A stretch of 64,000 nucleotides of DNA from Morella rubra. Its lineage: Eukaryota; Streptophyta; Magnoliopsida; Fagales; Myricaceae. Below are positions 44,480-56,744 of this stretch, one piece after another (position 1 is the first letter of the stretch; each line of letters begins with the position of its first letter). The notes beneath the pieces are model-generated. The model did not search any database. It worked only from the letters and a program-made list of their open reading frames with translations, and had not been told where the DNA came from. The stretch lies in NCBI GenBank assembly GCA_003952965.2, contig CM025853.1, positions 16,819,324 through 16,883,323 of the forward strand. Direction: 5' to 3'. The position numbers and the translations under genes are program-made.

Positions 44480-47400
44480 ATGGGAGATGAAGCCCCAAGG
44501 TACACAGTTGATGAAGCTCTTGTCACCATGGGGTTTGGAAATTTCCAAATTCTGGTGCTTCTTTATGCTGGCATGGGCTGGGTTTCAGAAGCAATGGAAG
44601 TGATGCTACTCTCTTTTTTAGGATCGGCAGTTCAGTCTGCATGGGGTCTTTCATCTAATGAAGAGAGCTTAATAACTAGCGTGGTGTTTGCCGGCATGCT
44701 AGTTGGAGCATATTCATGGGGCATAGTTTCAGACAAGCATGGAAGGAGGTGTGTATTTTCATTTTCTGCATTCATGCAGAATCTTATCATTATTTGAACT
44801 GTCTTTATTTTGCAGATTCATTTCAAATTCATGGGTTTTCATGATAGTTCAAATTCTCTGAAACATGTCACATTGACTTTATAAACCCACGATGCACCTT
44901 TGTTTCAGAATTTATTATTATTTTGTCTCTTTCTTCTTTCTTTTATTGGGGGGTAGTGGTGGTAAGCTGGGCTTCTGAGTTTATCTAGAATGCACACGAA
45001 CATCTTCCTTGGAGGCTGTCTTCCCTTTACGGACAGATTTCAGAGAGCTTGCAAGGCTAGATTCATCATAAAGCTTATCCTATTTTCTCATTTAGGAGAT
45101 GATGTGGTGCATTCAGAATGTGGATACAGTTTTGAGAGTGGATGGTTCCTCGAATGCAATCTGAGTTTGCATAACCCTTATAGTGAAAGCTAAAACTTTC
45201 CGATATGATTTTTTTATTCTCTCCTACCCAGTCTGTTTTGAGTTGGAAGCTGTTGTGGCCAACTGGTGATTGCACTACACCGTAGATTTGTCCACTGCCT
45301 CCTTATATTTACTGTTCTTTTTACCCTGATTCTATCATATTGGGGGTTGCATGTAAGGATTTGTTGCTATTGGTGGTGTCGCTTCTCTCTTTCTTTCTCT
45401 TCTGAACTTCTGGACATGATTTCCCACTAATGACCTTATACTGGATTTGTCATTTTAATGAAGGCAGACATGATTCAAAGGGGCCAGCTAAGTCTCTTGA
45501 TCATGACACTTGAGACATGGGATCCAAACCTTTCTCATTGCTATTGAGGTTCTAAGGGATATAGAAAGGAGACTAATATCTTGCAACTGTGAAACAAAGC
45601 ACCTATAACTCTAACTATTGACTCAAATTGAAAATGTTTCGATCTGATAGTACATGTAAGATTGCATTTGGAATCCATAGAAACCTTGCTTCAGTCTCAT
45701 GTCACACAAGGCTTGACTCAATGAATCTCAGTTGTCAAAATTTGAAGTTCGAAACAAAACATTGGTAACACTTTTTTGGACTGTGTTAATGTGATTACTG
45801 CTGGTTTTACTGGATCCAACCTGTATCCGAATCCAACCTGTATCCAATAATCTTGCTACCAGATTTGGGATGCTGAATTTAGAATTAGACGCTCAATGTG
45901 ATTGTGTTAGGCCTAAATCAGCGTGACTTATTCTAGGCTTTAAATAGGTGAAAGAAGTTATTTGGACCAAATATCATTGTCCGTGCTCTTTATCACTACT
46001 TGCCTCATGGATGTTTCATCAATCACGGTTATTCCTTTACGTTTCCTAGTTTATCCGCAACAAAAGAGGTTCTTCTTGTGTCTTGAATCAAAACTCCAAT
46101 GGCAAATGGCATGCTGCTATGACGTTTCTGACCTTGATTTATCGGTCACATGTAAGTGAAGTCTGTGCTGTGGTTGGTTTGCACTTTCAGATGGACATTA
46201 TTTAGAAACCTTCTTCTTGATTTCCAAAGCGACCTATGTCTCTTTCATCCCAAATGCTTTCCTGATTTGTTCCCTTAATATTTATTTATTTCATTGGAGG
46301 AAAACGTGGCAAATCATACTTCCAACACTCAGCATCTCGCTTTTAAGATAACCAGTAGCTTGTACATTATTACTAGTAGCAGTTATTTTAATGTGGGGTT
46401 TGTACTTAATGCTAAGATTACTGATGAACAAATGATTTGTGAAATCAACAGTGATTTAGAAACTAGTAATGAGGTGAATTTTTCAATGGAGATTTCTTTC
46501 CAAGAATGATAAGTACATGAAAAAAGATGTGTGCTAACCATTATCTTCCCATAACTCTTGGTACATGCTGTTGTTGTTCTAGTTTCCCTGAAATCTCAAG
46601 AACCTGCTTGTCAGTCCTGCTTTCAACTTTTGCTTTTGAGATTTCTAAAAGTTCCCCGCTTGTTTTAGTAACTTCAACTTTGCTACAACCAAGATATTTT
46701 GTTTGATTGATTTTTATCTTATAACCAGAACTAATTTTCATAGGGACTGTACTTTTAACTGTCTTGATGATTCTGTTTGCTTCCACCTCTCCCTCCAGGA
46801 AAGGATTCCTCATTACAGCAACAGTTACTGCTGCAGCTGGTTTTCTGAGTGCTTTTGCTCCTAATTATCTGTCATTGCTTATTCTTCGTTGTTTGGTTGG
46901 TGTTGGTCTGGGAGGCGGCCCTGTACTCGCATCTTGGTTTCTGGAGTTCATTCCTGCTCCTAGTAGAGGCACATGGATGGTTATTTTTTCAGCATTTTGG
47001 ACACTTGGAACGATTCTTGAGTCTTCTCTTGCATGGGTATGCTTATGATTAACTTCTCAATTTTGGTACTGCTTATACAGTTTCTTACTAGATCTTAGGA
47101 TCTATTTTCTCGTTTCTTATTAATTCTCCATTTTCTACTTATAAAAAAAAAAAAAATTCTCCATTTTCTATATCTAAATTCAAGAAGTTGGGAAGACTTG
47201 TTAATAAACTTTTCATGGTTTTTTATTTTGGTCTTTTCTGGTATGGTTAATCTTCTATGTTCTGCAAATTTATGTGATCATCCTACCTATTTTCTCATCA
47301 GGGTTTCTCATTGGGTGTCTGGGCTATGGCATTGATATGTAATCCTCATTGTCATCATGATTGGGAATCCTGGGACAAAGAGAGGTGGTCATAACGTATA

Positions 47401-48790
47401 ATAGTAAACTAACAATCCAGAGTGTACTCTAGGAAATGCTTTCAATAAATTTATCTATCTGCAGAAAGAGTAGATGAGAATAAAGAATTGCTGTCAAGTA
47501 CCTTATCGAGTTTTGATAATTGGATTTTTGCCTCGTTTGTATTGTGAAATGAAAGAAAAATATAAGGCAGGTGCCTTCATCTTTATGCTGTGTTACTTGC
47601 AGTTTGTCATGCCAAACTTGGGTTGGAGGTGGCTACTTGCATTGTCATCTCTCCCATCATCACTCCTCCTCCTTTTCTACAGGGTAACACCTGAGTCACC
47701 TAGGTATTTATGCCTTAAAGGTAGGACAAGCGATGCAATTATGGTTTTGGAGAAAATCGCCAGAATGAATGGAGCAAAACTCCCTTCTGGCGTGCTTGTT
47801 TCTGATTCCCAAATGGAAGTGGAAGAAAATAGTACTCCGTCAGAAGATACACATTTGCTCTCACCTAAAGAAACCGAAAGTACAACCAATAAGGGGATGC
47901 TTTCCAGTATAGGGGGCATCTCATCACTGTTGGTGCTTCTCTCGCCAAAATTAGTTAGGTCTACCTTGCTCTTGTGGGTAGTATTCTTTGGGAACGCTTT
48001 CTCATATTATGGCCTTGTGTTGCTGACATCTGAGTTGAACAATGGATATAGTAAATGCACGCAGACACAACTGCAGTCACAGAAGTCCCAGGATGTGAAC
48101 TACAGAGATATTTTCATCACAACTTTTGCGGGTAACCTAGTCTAATTAAATTGATATTATCTTTGTTGATTATGAGGAAAAAATACTTTGATATGCCTTC
48201 TTAGTAACATTTGACTATGATTTGCATGAAGAGTTCCCGGGGCTCCTGATATCAGCCGCTATTGTTGATAAACTGGGTCGTAAGCTCTCAATGTCAGCTA
48301 TGCTCTTCCTGTGTTGTGTTTTTCTAATTCCACTGGTATTCCATCAGCCTGAGAGTTTAACAACAGCCCTTCTGTTTGGAGCTCGCATATGCATCACAGC
48401 AGCCTTCACAGTTGTCTATATATATGCTCCAGAGGTAAAAATCCTAGAATTGATCTCTTCAGTGGCAATGAAGCTGGTTGTTGGGGAATAAAACAGCCCA
48501 AGTTTGAATTCTTGTCTATTTTGTGTGAACTGTAGGTATACCCAACCTCAGTCCGAACAACGGGGGTGGGAGTTGCAAGCTCAGTTGGGAGAATTGGTGG
48601 GATGGTATGTCCTCTTGTGGCAGTGGGTTTAGTACAGGGATGTCATCAAACAGCCTCCATTGTTCTCTTTGAGATTATAATATTCTTTTCAGGGATTTGT
48701 GTGGTGCTGTTCCCATTTGAAACCAAGGGCCGTGAATTGAGCGATAGTGTATCTAGTAGTCCCAAAGGGAGAAATGAATCAGTACAGTAA
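44480..48790 (+). CDS. OCT7: organic cation/carnitine transporter 7-like (NiaP/SV2-related MFS protein)
   Basis: Five coding exons: 44480-44748, 46799-47036, 47603-48131, 48232-48434 and 48536-48790. All have GT-AG introns, phases match, total 1494 nt, 497 residues, the expected length for this family. The start [20 protein letters not shown] matches the family N-terminus. Sugar-porter-type signatures are conserved: [10 protein letters not shown] (residues 81-90), PESPRYL (199-205), DKLGRK (358-363) and the C-terminal PFETKGREL (473-481). Hydrophobicity fits 12 helices with a central hydrophilic loop (about 225-275). The closest relative I know is Arabidopsis At3g13050, implicated in nicotinate/trigonelline-type transport. 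Substrate here is inferred. No stop or frameshift was found, and it is the only apparently functional gene in the window. Intron 1 is 2.05 kb. Confidence 0.93.
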
Positions 48791-48814
48791 ATGAGGCTCT
48801 CTCCTCCTTCCTTG

Positions 48815-48897
48815 TATAACTATTGCTCAAATAAAACACAAATACACAAAACCAGTATAATTATTGCTCAAATAAAATACAAATACACAAAACCATC
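48815..48897 (+). repeat. 41-bp tandem duplication carrying two AATAAA signals (transporter 3' UTR)
   Basis: TATAACTATTGCTCAAATAA... (48815-48855) is repeated at 48856-48895 with two substitutions. Each copy holds AATAAA (48830-48835 and 48871-48876), 40-85 bases after the stop codon, so both can serve as poly(A) signals. Confidence 0.82.
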
Positions 48898-49232
48898 TTC
48901 TCTCTTGCTCACTAATTCCTTATGTTTCAATTAGCAATATAGGTACTCACATTTATACGTCTTCTTTCCATTATTAAACATCTGAACAGGAATCTATCTA
49001 CTTTGGCATCCGAGGGACTTCAAAGGGACCTGAGGTGAAATCCTACGTCCATTTAAGCTAAGGGGTAGATAGGGAGCTTCAAAAGGGACCACCGGGCTCC
49101 CATAGGTACGCGATGAGCATCCCAAAATTTTAATACACAAACACCAATCTTTGTTGCATGGTGTGTCTATGGGAGCCCGATAACCAAGCCAAAAAGAACG
49201 AAAAAAAAAAAGAATATTGGTTGGTACATTTG
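48898..49232. other. intergenic sequence after the transporter gene
   Basis: Contains a short inverted similarity (GGGCTCCCATAGG at 49096 and CTATGGGAGCCC at 49168) that could form a hairpin of about 85 bases, possibly a MITE remnant. No gene. Confidence 0.45.
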
Positions 49233-50272
49233 TTGAGTTCGGATGGTCAAAATTTTTTTTAAAACATATTTACATTAAAACATTAAAAAGATTTTTAAAA
49301 CATACTTACTTTAAAGCATTAAAAAGATCTTTAAAACTTCTTTAAACATCAAAAACATTTTTAAAACATACTTAGTTTTAAATATCTTTAAAACATTAAA
49401 AATGTTTTAAAAGATTCTTTATTTTATTTTTTTAATCAAAACACCCGGACTTTCGTAAATAATGCAATAATACATTACAAGGGTTCAGTCTCCACATACG
49501 GCCAGGTGAGATTAGGATAATGCTCAGAAGTACGGGATAGCCTCCTCTTAAAGTAAAAACTCAGAGGCTGCCCAACGAGCCAACTGGTGCCCATGTTTGC
49601 AACTCTTCGGACATGGATTGCCTTCCATTTTTGCATCTGTTGGAGAAGCTTGTGATTCTCGGTTAAAGTGAGTGTATCCTCCATTCCTTCTGTTGGATGA
49701 ACTGTTGGATTGCTTTTACGACCGACTCGGAATCTCCCTCAAGAATGATGTTCTTGTAACCCTTGCTAAGAGCCACTTAGACGCCCCTTTTTGCTGCTGT
49801 TGCTTCCCCTGCCAGTGGATTGGTTGCCTCTATCTTTTCAAAGTTATAAGTCCGCAGTTCACCTTTATGATTCCTGATGATTGCTGCTGTGACTGCAAAC
49901 TCCTCTCTGATAGCCACGTCTACTTGATGGTGAGGCTTGCCATCCTTTTGTTTCCGCAGGTTGAATCTTCTTCCTCCAGGCATTCCAATGTTCCCAGCTT
50001 AATTTCCTCACTCTACTCGCAAACTCCAAGGCGTCATCTTTCTTTCCCTGATGTACCATTCTATTCCTGCTCATCCACACCATGTCAATAGCATTCGCGG
50101 CAAACAGTTGAAAGTGTTGTTGGTCTTCAATCGGCATACCAAGAAGTTGATGCGGGTGGAGGATTTTCTGAATCCAATCAACCACCGATCCTCCACTGAA
50201 CATTCCAATATTAAAATGCCAAAGAGAACAAAAAAATTTAACCAGAAATTTTTTTTGCCAATCCAGACACAG
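49233..50272. mobile_element. terminal-repeat-bounded element carrying a LINE RNase H fragment (Pack-type)
   Basis: The left end TGTTGAGTTCGGATGGTCAAAA and the inverse of the right end GGCTGTGTCTGGATTGGCAAAA both match the head GGCTGAGTTTGGATGGGAAAAA of the 38-40 and 61-64 kb modules at about 18 of 22 bases, here in opposite orientation as terminal inverted repeats. A TTAAAACAT/TTTAAAACATT minisatellite (49260-49430) lies inside the left end, and another follows the right end (50283-50370). The centre is a LINE-derived RNase H pseudogene. A true Pack-type transposon is inferred, and no target duplication was seen. Confidence 0.6.
49475..50203 (-). pseudogene. LINE RNase H domain fragment
   Basis: Minus-strand frames in order: WIQKILHP, then QLFAANAIDMVWMSRNRMVH, the zinc-knuckle/RNase H linker typical of plant L1 ORF2 ends, then VDVAIREEFAVTAAIIRNHK and EATNPLAGEATAAK (RNase H strand 1 with its Asp, and the Glu helix), then after frame changes HKLLQQMQKWKAIHVRRVAN. 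It is broken by at least two frameshifts and has neither RT nor endonuclease. In LINEs this domain removes the RNA template. Here it is a passive fragment with module sequence on both sides. Confidence 0.8.
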
Positions 50273-50282
50273 CCTAAAAACG

Positions 50283-50370
50283 TACTTTAAAACATCTTTA
50301 AAACATTAAAAATATCTTTAAAAGATACTTATTTTAAAACTTTTTTAAAATATTAAAAACATCTTTAAAA
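50283..50370. repeat. TTAAAACATCTTTAAAACATT minisatellite
   Basis: Short runs of (TTTAAAACAT-C/A-TTAAAA) as in 49260-49430, 62200-62290 and 63295-63400, which mark the tail of the module family. Confidence 0.75.
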
Positions 50371-53093
50371 CATATTTACACACCGTTCATTTAGAGTTAA
50401 TTTAGTTAGATCGAGTTATGAGTATAACACTCTGTGTGATTAATAATTGGATAGATGATTTTTCGACAATTTCAGAAGTAAAGGAACACCTTCCTGAAGG
50501 CACGCCAATTTTTTAGTTTGGAATTCGGACTGTATTTTGGATATGTGCTTGAATTTAGATGTGGCTCTGTGGTTATGAATTTCTCTTGTTATTTAAAATT
50601 TTATCCATGTTTCTTTTCTTTACAAGTAACACGTTGTTTGGAAGAAATTCTATGTGGTGAGATTCTGGTTTGGAATTCCGCATATATTTTTGTACAAAGT
50701 CTAATTAGATAATACAACTTACATCAAGAAAATCAAACCTGAACTGCATCACTTTGTAGGAATATGCTCCTTCGAATTTATTGTCGCTGGCACTTTGTAT
50801 TCTTGTTAATTTTGTTTATCATAGGTAAAAGGATATGACGATGTTGTATTGGTTCACCATCTTTGGTTCATTTTAAGAGCCTTTTGTTTTGTTTTTTCAT
50901 TTCTTTGTTTGAATATTCTATTAGAAGTTCTTAAATTTTGCCGTTGGAGTTCATATATATGTTCGTTCAACTTCAAACATGGCTTGATGATGTTATTCTG
51001 GAGGAATAAGACTTTCTATACTTAATTCCTTCTGATGTGTTATAGTATTAAGATCTATAAGATTTTGAAACTTGTTTATGCTCATGCTCATCCAATCGTG
51101 ATTTCTATAGAAACTCTCTTTTGTTGCATTTTAGATTAGTTGCTGATGATATTGTAAATCCTGATTTTGTCGAAGTCTGATTGCTTACCTTGCATGCAAC
51201 ATGCTTATCTTGCCGCTTGAGAAAGGCAATTGGTAGAACAAGGAGTGCTTGCCTTTTGTTTGTAAATCTGTTTTTCAGAAGTTTGATTGTACCAATAACT
51301 GTAATAATTATTCAGACAGCTTCTTTTGGTTGAGACCCTAAGGCTAAGTTGTTTAGGACAAATATACACTAACAGAACTACTGATACTTGCAATTAATGG
51401 CTTTCCCGTTACAGTGGACCTATTTAACATTTAATCAAACCGCATTTTATTGACAATGTCAAGACTCATCACTCATCAGGGCCTTTATAATGACATGCTG
51501 AAACGAGCAGTCAGCTAGCTCAAGCATTTTCAAGTGTGGAGGTTTGAGAATAATCGCGCGAGTAGACTTTAGAAGGGGATTTCTATGGCCTGTTCCTTTT
51601 TCGGGAATGGGGATCTCAATTCCAATCAATATAAATGACAAACAATAGTGCTTGAATAGCTTTCCAGATCTATCTTTAAGATGAATTTGCCAATTTAGGG
51701 AATTTATACTCTCTGACACACCTATATGCAGCGGTTGGTTTTTCATTGTTGAAGCAATAGGGCTGCTAACAGTTCTCAACCTATTTGCCCCCCTCCCCCG
51801 CCCTTTTTTTTTTCTTTTGTGCTGTAATGGTCCCATATTTGGTGGAAATGAGCATCTTTTGATTCCTTTTTTTTTTTTTAGTTTTTGGTCTGGGTTGGGG
51901 TGCAATTGACCAAAAATTTGGAGGTCCATTGCTTACAAAATTACTTGGTAGCTTTTTTTTTTGGGTTATAGATAATCCCAGACTGAGGTTTGCTTGAATT
52001 AGTGTAATTTTTCGTGACCCAAGGATTGCGACTCACATAGCAGTTTCCGCATCTTACATTTTCTATTCAGATTGCCTTGTTTATGTTTACTTATAAAAAA
52101 AAAAAAAAACATTTTCTATTCAGATCATCTTCTATGCTCTTTACGTACTCTTGGAGCTGTACATAAACTTCGGGAAAAATACACTTCTCTTTGACAAACT
52201 ACCAGCTCCCTAAACTACCACATTTGAGATATTGCACCCACAAACTACCAATCTCTAACATATTGCACCCTCTTCCTAACATATTGCATCCTCTTATTTT
52301 GCTATGAGATGATGTATGTCTTAATTCTAGGAAAGAGCTGTCCTTTGTTTTCTGCTGCTGTGTTTTCATTTTATATAACTAATATGGGTTACTTCGTGTC
52401 TTTGCTATGATCTGTTTAGGATTAGTTGTTGAGGAAACTCTTGATACTGACTGTGTCAACTACATTCTTTAGTATAAAATTGTGCATTTCATTTGGAAGA
52501 ATAACATAATTACAAGACGTTACGTTCACAGATGTCCTAACTTACTATCCGAAAATAAGTGTGTTTAGTACTAATTTTATCATTGTTTTTTTTTAATTAT
52601 CTTATGGCATGGTGAGTAAGGTAAAATGCTAACTTTTGAAAACAATTAATATCAACATCTTTTTTGACAGGTTTTTAAGGCGAGGTTTCGTGGAATGTTC
52701 AATTGAATCAATATCGGAGAAGAAGAGAAAAAAAAAAAAAAAAAAAAAGATCAATCCATCGCACATGTCCAAGTATACTATAGGAAGAAGCTGGTACCTG
52801 ATACAAGTAGAGTTACTAACACTATTGCTAAGACAGTCAATTAAACTCTTTGTAGTCCAGCCGGAAAAATATTTTTGTTACTTGGAAATAGAAAGTACAT
52901 TGCAGATGTCCATGTCCTTGACATATTGGTGCTTCAAGTGTTTGTGGTAGTCTGCTTTTATTCGATTAGTTTGCCAATGGAGGCTTACTCAGAAACTTAG
53001 CTAGATTTATGATAATAGTCCGATATTGCTGCATGAAAATTTTGGGAATCCGAGTTGTGTTGATTTGCAAGTGTTGCAATTCACCACCATGTT
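50371..53093. other. intergenic sequence, no gene recognised
   Basis: AT-rich with several poly(A) or poly(T) runs (51955, 52095, 52730). A half-MITE similar to 16565-16660 lies near 52175-52300 (TTGCACCC...CTACCAATCTC). The A-runs at 52095-52112 and 52730-52748 could be tails of old retroposons, but no target duplications were found. Confidence 0.5.
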
Positions 53094-53235
53094 CACTACA
53101 AAAAAGTTGACTTTTAGTGATAAAAAATTTTTATCACTAAAAGTATTAGTGACGAAATTTTTTCGTCACGAGCTCCATCAATGAAAGAGCGTCACGAAAA
53201 GTTTTTAGTGATGGAAAATTTTCGTCACTAAATGT
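53094..53235 (+). repeat. CACTA terminus and subterminal palindromes
   Basis: 53111-53143 is a perfect 16-base-arm palindrome (CTTTTAGTGATAAAAA / inverse). 53149-53169 is GTGACGAAA-TTT-TTTCGTCAC, and about 53196-53230 is an imperfect TTTAGTGATGGAAAA/TTTTCGTCACTAAA palindrome. Such TTAGTGACG repeats are typical behind CACTA ends. Confidence 0.85.
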
Positions 53236-53790
53236 AATGATCGTTCGGTAATTGTGACAATCGGTCGGTCCAAACGAAGTGATGAAACGGTTGAAACCGT
53301 GATCGATTGGTATTTGTTTGCAATAATCGAACGGATACCAATACCGATCAATCGTCATATCTAGGATGATCAAATGGTACGTATTGACGATAGATTGGTT
53401 ACGTATTGGTGATTGATCAATACGTTTAACCGATTGCAAGGTAAGAAATAAACAATCGATCATTACAGTAACGACGATCGGACGTTTTCTATAAGTGATC
53501 GATCACTTATGTTTCACGATCGATCGTTATGTCAAAACCGATTGGTCGTTTTCAGCGATGGAACGTTGACTCCGTAACTAATCGATCGGTGTCACCTGAC
53601 GATTGATCATTTGAGTTTCATGATCGATCGTCTATATCTCCACCAATCAATTGCTTGTCGCTTACGTTACTGATCGATCATTATTTTGTCTTTTTAATAT
53701 TGGCGATCGAACGGTGGTGTTGAACGATCGATCAGTCGAAAAACGACCGATCAATTGCTAAAGATGCCGATCGAACGGTGGTAACAGAAT
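53205..53790. repeat. GATCGATCG motif cluster 1
   Basis: More than 20 copies of CGATCGATCR-type or one-mismatch motifs in both orientations (for example GATCGATCACTTA, ACGATCGATCGTTA, CGATCGAACGGTGG), spaced about 20-35 bases apart. In En/Spm, subterminal motif arrays bind the TNPA-type protein. That role is inferred here. Confidence 0.75.
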
Positions 53791-53994
53791 CGGGTTTTTT
53801 TTTTAAAAAACAATAATAATAGAAAATATTATATAACACATACTATTATAATAACAATACAATACTCACATTAATGAACATCAATAATAACAAATAGTGA
53901 TCCGTAATTAAATCGAAAATAACATCGTAATAATCACAAAACTATTACAGCATACATGCATCTACCTTTTTGAACCCCCAAACTAGCTAAATAG

Positions 53995-55770
53995 TTACTT
54001 TGACATGTCGCTCATTTTCTTCTCCATTACAGAGGACATTTTCTTCTCCAGCTCCTTCGATATTTCTGTCCGTAAGCGCTTTTGCTCCTTTAGCATACGG
54101 TCTTGTTCCTTTTGCATGCGCTCCTCGTGCTCCACTTGCATGCGCTCTTGCTCCACTTGTATACGCTCTTGCTCCATTTTTATGCGCTCCTTCTACTCGA
54201 ATCGAATTTGCTCCTGCTTTACCCGCTGCTCCTCATGGTGGTCCCTCAGCGTGGCCCCCATCTCAGCTTGCTTCTTCGTAAATTCTTGCAAGTCTTTTTC
54301 TCTAGCAGCTCTCATCGCTTCTATCTCATCTCTTACTTTGCTAGTTGGTGCTGTAGATCAGAAGACTGTGTAGTTAAAGTTGATGAAGATGGAGTCTTAA
54401 CCGCACAACCCAATCCCTGCACATATCTCGACTTTTTGCCCAATATTTCGGAATATACTTCAATTTCGGTGTAAGTCTTCCTTTCTAAATCACATTGGCA
54501 TTGGAAGGCATCCATCCGTTCCTTAAAAAATGACAATAATTACAAGAAATATTAAAGTAGATAAACTATACATAAATTACATAAAGTATATTAAAATGAA
54601 AGCGACTTACATAAATTTCTCTCGCTCAATCTGAGGTCCAAATACCATTTTTGTTTGTATAATTCTTCTTATACAGCTCTGCAGGATTGATTTCACTGCT
54701 TTCTTGATTTTTCTACATGGCAATAGCATAAAGTTATTGACAAACAATATCAATAAAGTCTAAAATTTAGTACTTAACTTACCATGCAAGCTCAAGTGCA
54801 CTGGAACGAGCGTAAACCAACAGCGTGGTTCACAGTCAACTTTGATCTAGTCTTTTTATTTTGCTTGCTTCGTTTCTGCGATATTTTAAGTAATTAAATA
54901 TTAAAAGAATGTAATATTTAAGCAACGGGTTTTTGTAATCACATACCATAAATGCTTTGCTGGTGAACAGATCGCATAACTCCTTTCACTGCTCTTCCGT
55001 GGTATCAGGGTGCGACTTCAGCAACGCCGCCTCTTTACTTGGAAACTTCTTAAAATACGCATGCATCCGGTTGCGGTGCGTTTGACATGCCGTAATTATA
55101 GTCTCAACTATCGTCCTCACGTCCTCTTAACAGGTGTAGTTAAGGTCGAAGTGGTCCTATATAAGTAACAAAACATACAATATTACAATGATAAACGAAA
55201 TACTTAACCAAAAATTCTATGTTTACGAGTTTAATCATACCAACACCCGATCCATAATGTACTCCTTCACTTTTACAGGAACATCAGCCCACTTATTAAC
55301 GAGATCGGAATCAGCCCTCGGACCAACATTCCAATTTTCGTCGATAGGTGGCAGCAGTGGAAGACACTCCTCCACACTCTCCCTTAAGGATATGCACCAA
55401 CAGTTTCCCGGAGTCAGACCCAGACTCAAGACTCTTCTTCAAACCGACCCCACGTGTCCTACCTCGCCTGTGCTTAGAAGTTAATGTCGCTACATAAAAT
55501 AAAATTAACAAAGTTAGTCAATCGTTTAACTTAAAAAAATTGAAATATAACTTAGAATAATTTCTTACATGCACAACTACTAGGACAAGCTGGCGTGCCT
55601 TGACTCATGGCTTCATTCGCTCTCGGAGAAAGAGCGCTGGGGGTAGGACTCGGGATCGGACTCATACTAAGCGGAGTAACTGTACTATGTAACTGTCTAG
55701 AAGTAACTGAAGGAAATTCCCGTCCATGCTTCATTTCACCGTACGAGCTGTGACATAACAAAATAAACGA
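53995..55770 (-). pseudogene. CACTA ORF1 (Ptta/En/Spm plant transposase-associated protein), broken
   Basis: Read from 55770 downward: a Ser/Pro-rich N-terminus (PIPSPTPSALSPRANE), RGRTRGVGLKKSLES, WNVGPRADSDLVNKWADVPV, then HAYFKKFPSKEAALLKSHPD and TTEEQ, a TGA at about 54988 (Trp in relatives), KELCDLFTSKAF, KTRSKLTVNHAVGLRSF, INPAELYKKNYTNKNGIW, EIEVYSEILGKKSRYVQGLG and a long Glu/Gln/Arg/Met coiled coil (EQERIQVEQERMQVEHE). This is the order of the TNP1-like/Transposase_24 family. Intron-like gaps near 54540-54600 and 54725-54780 look like normal introns. Stops at about 54988 and 54197 disable it. Confidence 0.8.
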
Positions 55771-56735
55771 TAAATATGTGGCAAAAGAGACAATAACAGT
55801 AAAAACAGTTCAGCAAACATCAACATTAGAAAGAAAATATACTTGAAAGAAATTATTAATCAGAATCCGATTCTTGCACGTTATCACCCAATGCCTCATC
55901 TCAGTAGAGTCGCTATCACTTTCGAACGAATCTTCATCCCCACTTTCTTCGCCATTTTCTTCAATTTCTGCATCATCTCCCTCCTAAACATCATTACTAT
56001 CTATACGTCTTTTTTTCGGCCACCAATCTAAAAAAATACATTAATTAAGTAATTCATAAACACCCAATCATTGGAACTTGACTTTAAGCCCAGCTGATAA
56101 GTCCTATCTCATTCAAGATTGTGCATTCAGAGTTGAATGTCAGTTCGACTTATGTTCATCCATACTTGAAAAAAAATTCGGCAGCATCTCTCCCCAGTTC
56201 CCAAGTACATGCACTAGTGTTTGGGGCAAACGTCATTAACGATAGTTGTATGACATCATACACCAATGTTAGTAGTATACCAGAAGACAAAAGGTAGATG
56301 ATGTTGAATTTCCTCCAAAACTAGATAGGACACGAGTACCGAACTCGTCCAACCACGAATACACAATCTCAAACTGTCCATATTGTGGACAATTCAAGGG
56401 TTATTACGCGATAAACGCATATTTATTGCGTCTTAACCCTTGAACGGGTCTAAGGGTACACACATTATATCCCAAAAATAAATTCAAACATAACAAGTAA
56501 AAAACACTCCAATATTCATCCTCATACTTCTCAAACTCCATAATTTTTTTCAAAACTCAAACACTTCAATAATCAAGCAATATATAGCTCAAATACTACA
56601 CATGCATCATAATAAAAAAATACTCCTATAATCATCCTCTAGTCTTCTCAAACTTCATGATTCATTTTCAGAACTCAAGCACTTCAATAATTAAACATGT
56701 AAATAGAATAAATACTACACACGGTCAATAATTTG
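55771..56735. other. CACTA interior, no further domain recognised
   Basis: Minus strand has an acidic Asp/Glu-rich stretch near 55880-55990 that may belong to ORF1's N-terminus. 56040-56735 shows no motif. GATCGATCG motifs are absent, in contrast to both neighbours. Confidence 0.45.
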
Positions 56736-56744
56736 CAATCTGCC

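Noticed and set aside
47474..47602. In-frame extension upstream of transporter exon 3
   Set aside because: The homologous protein joins TW/AW directly to FVMP-like sequence. There is a TTGCAG acceptor at 47597-47602, so this stretch is intron.
48435..48491. Open extension of transporter exon 4
   Set aside because: A GAG|GTAAAA donor and the conserved YAPE-VYPT join show that it is intron read-through.
54000..54474. Plus-strand Cys/Ser/Leu-rich frames of 93-123 codons
   Set aside because: Antisense of the Glu/Gln/Arg coiled coil of CACTA ORF1 on the minus strand.
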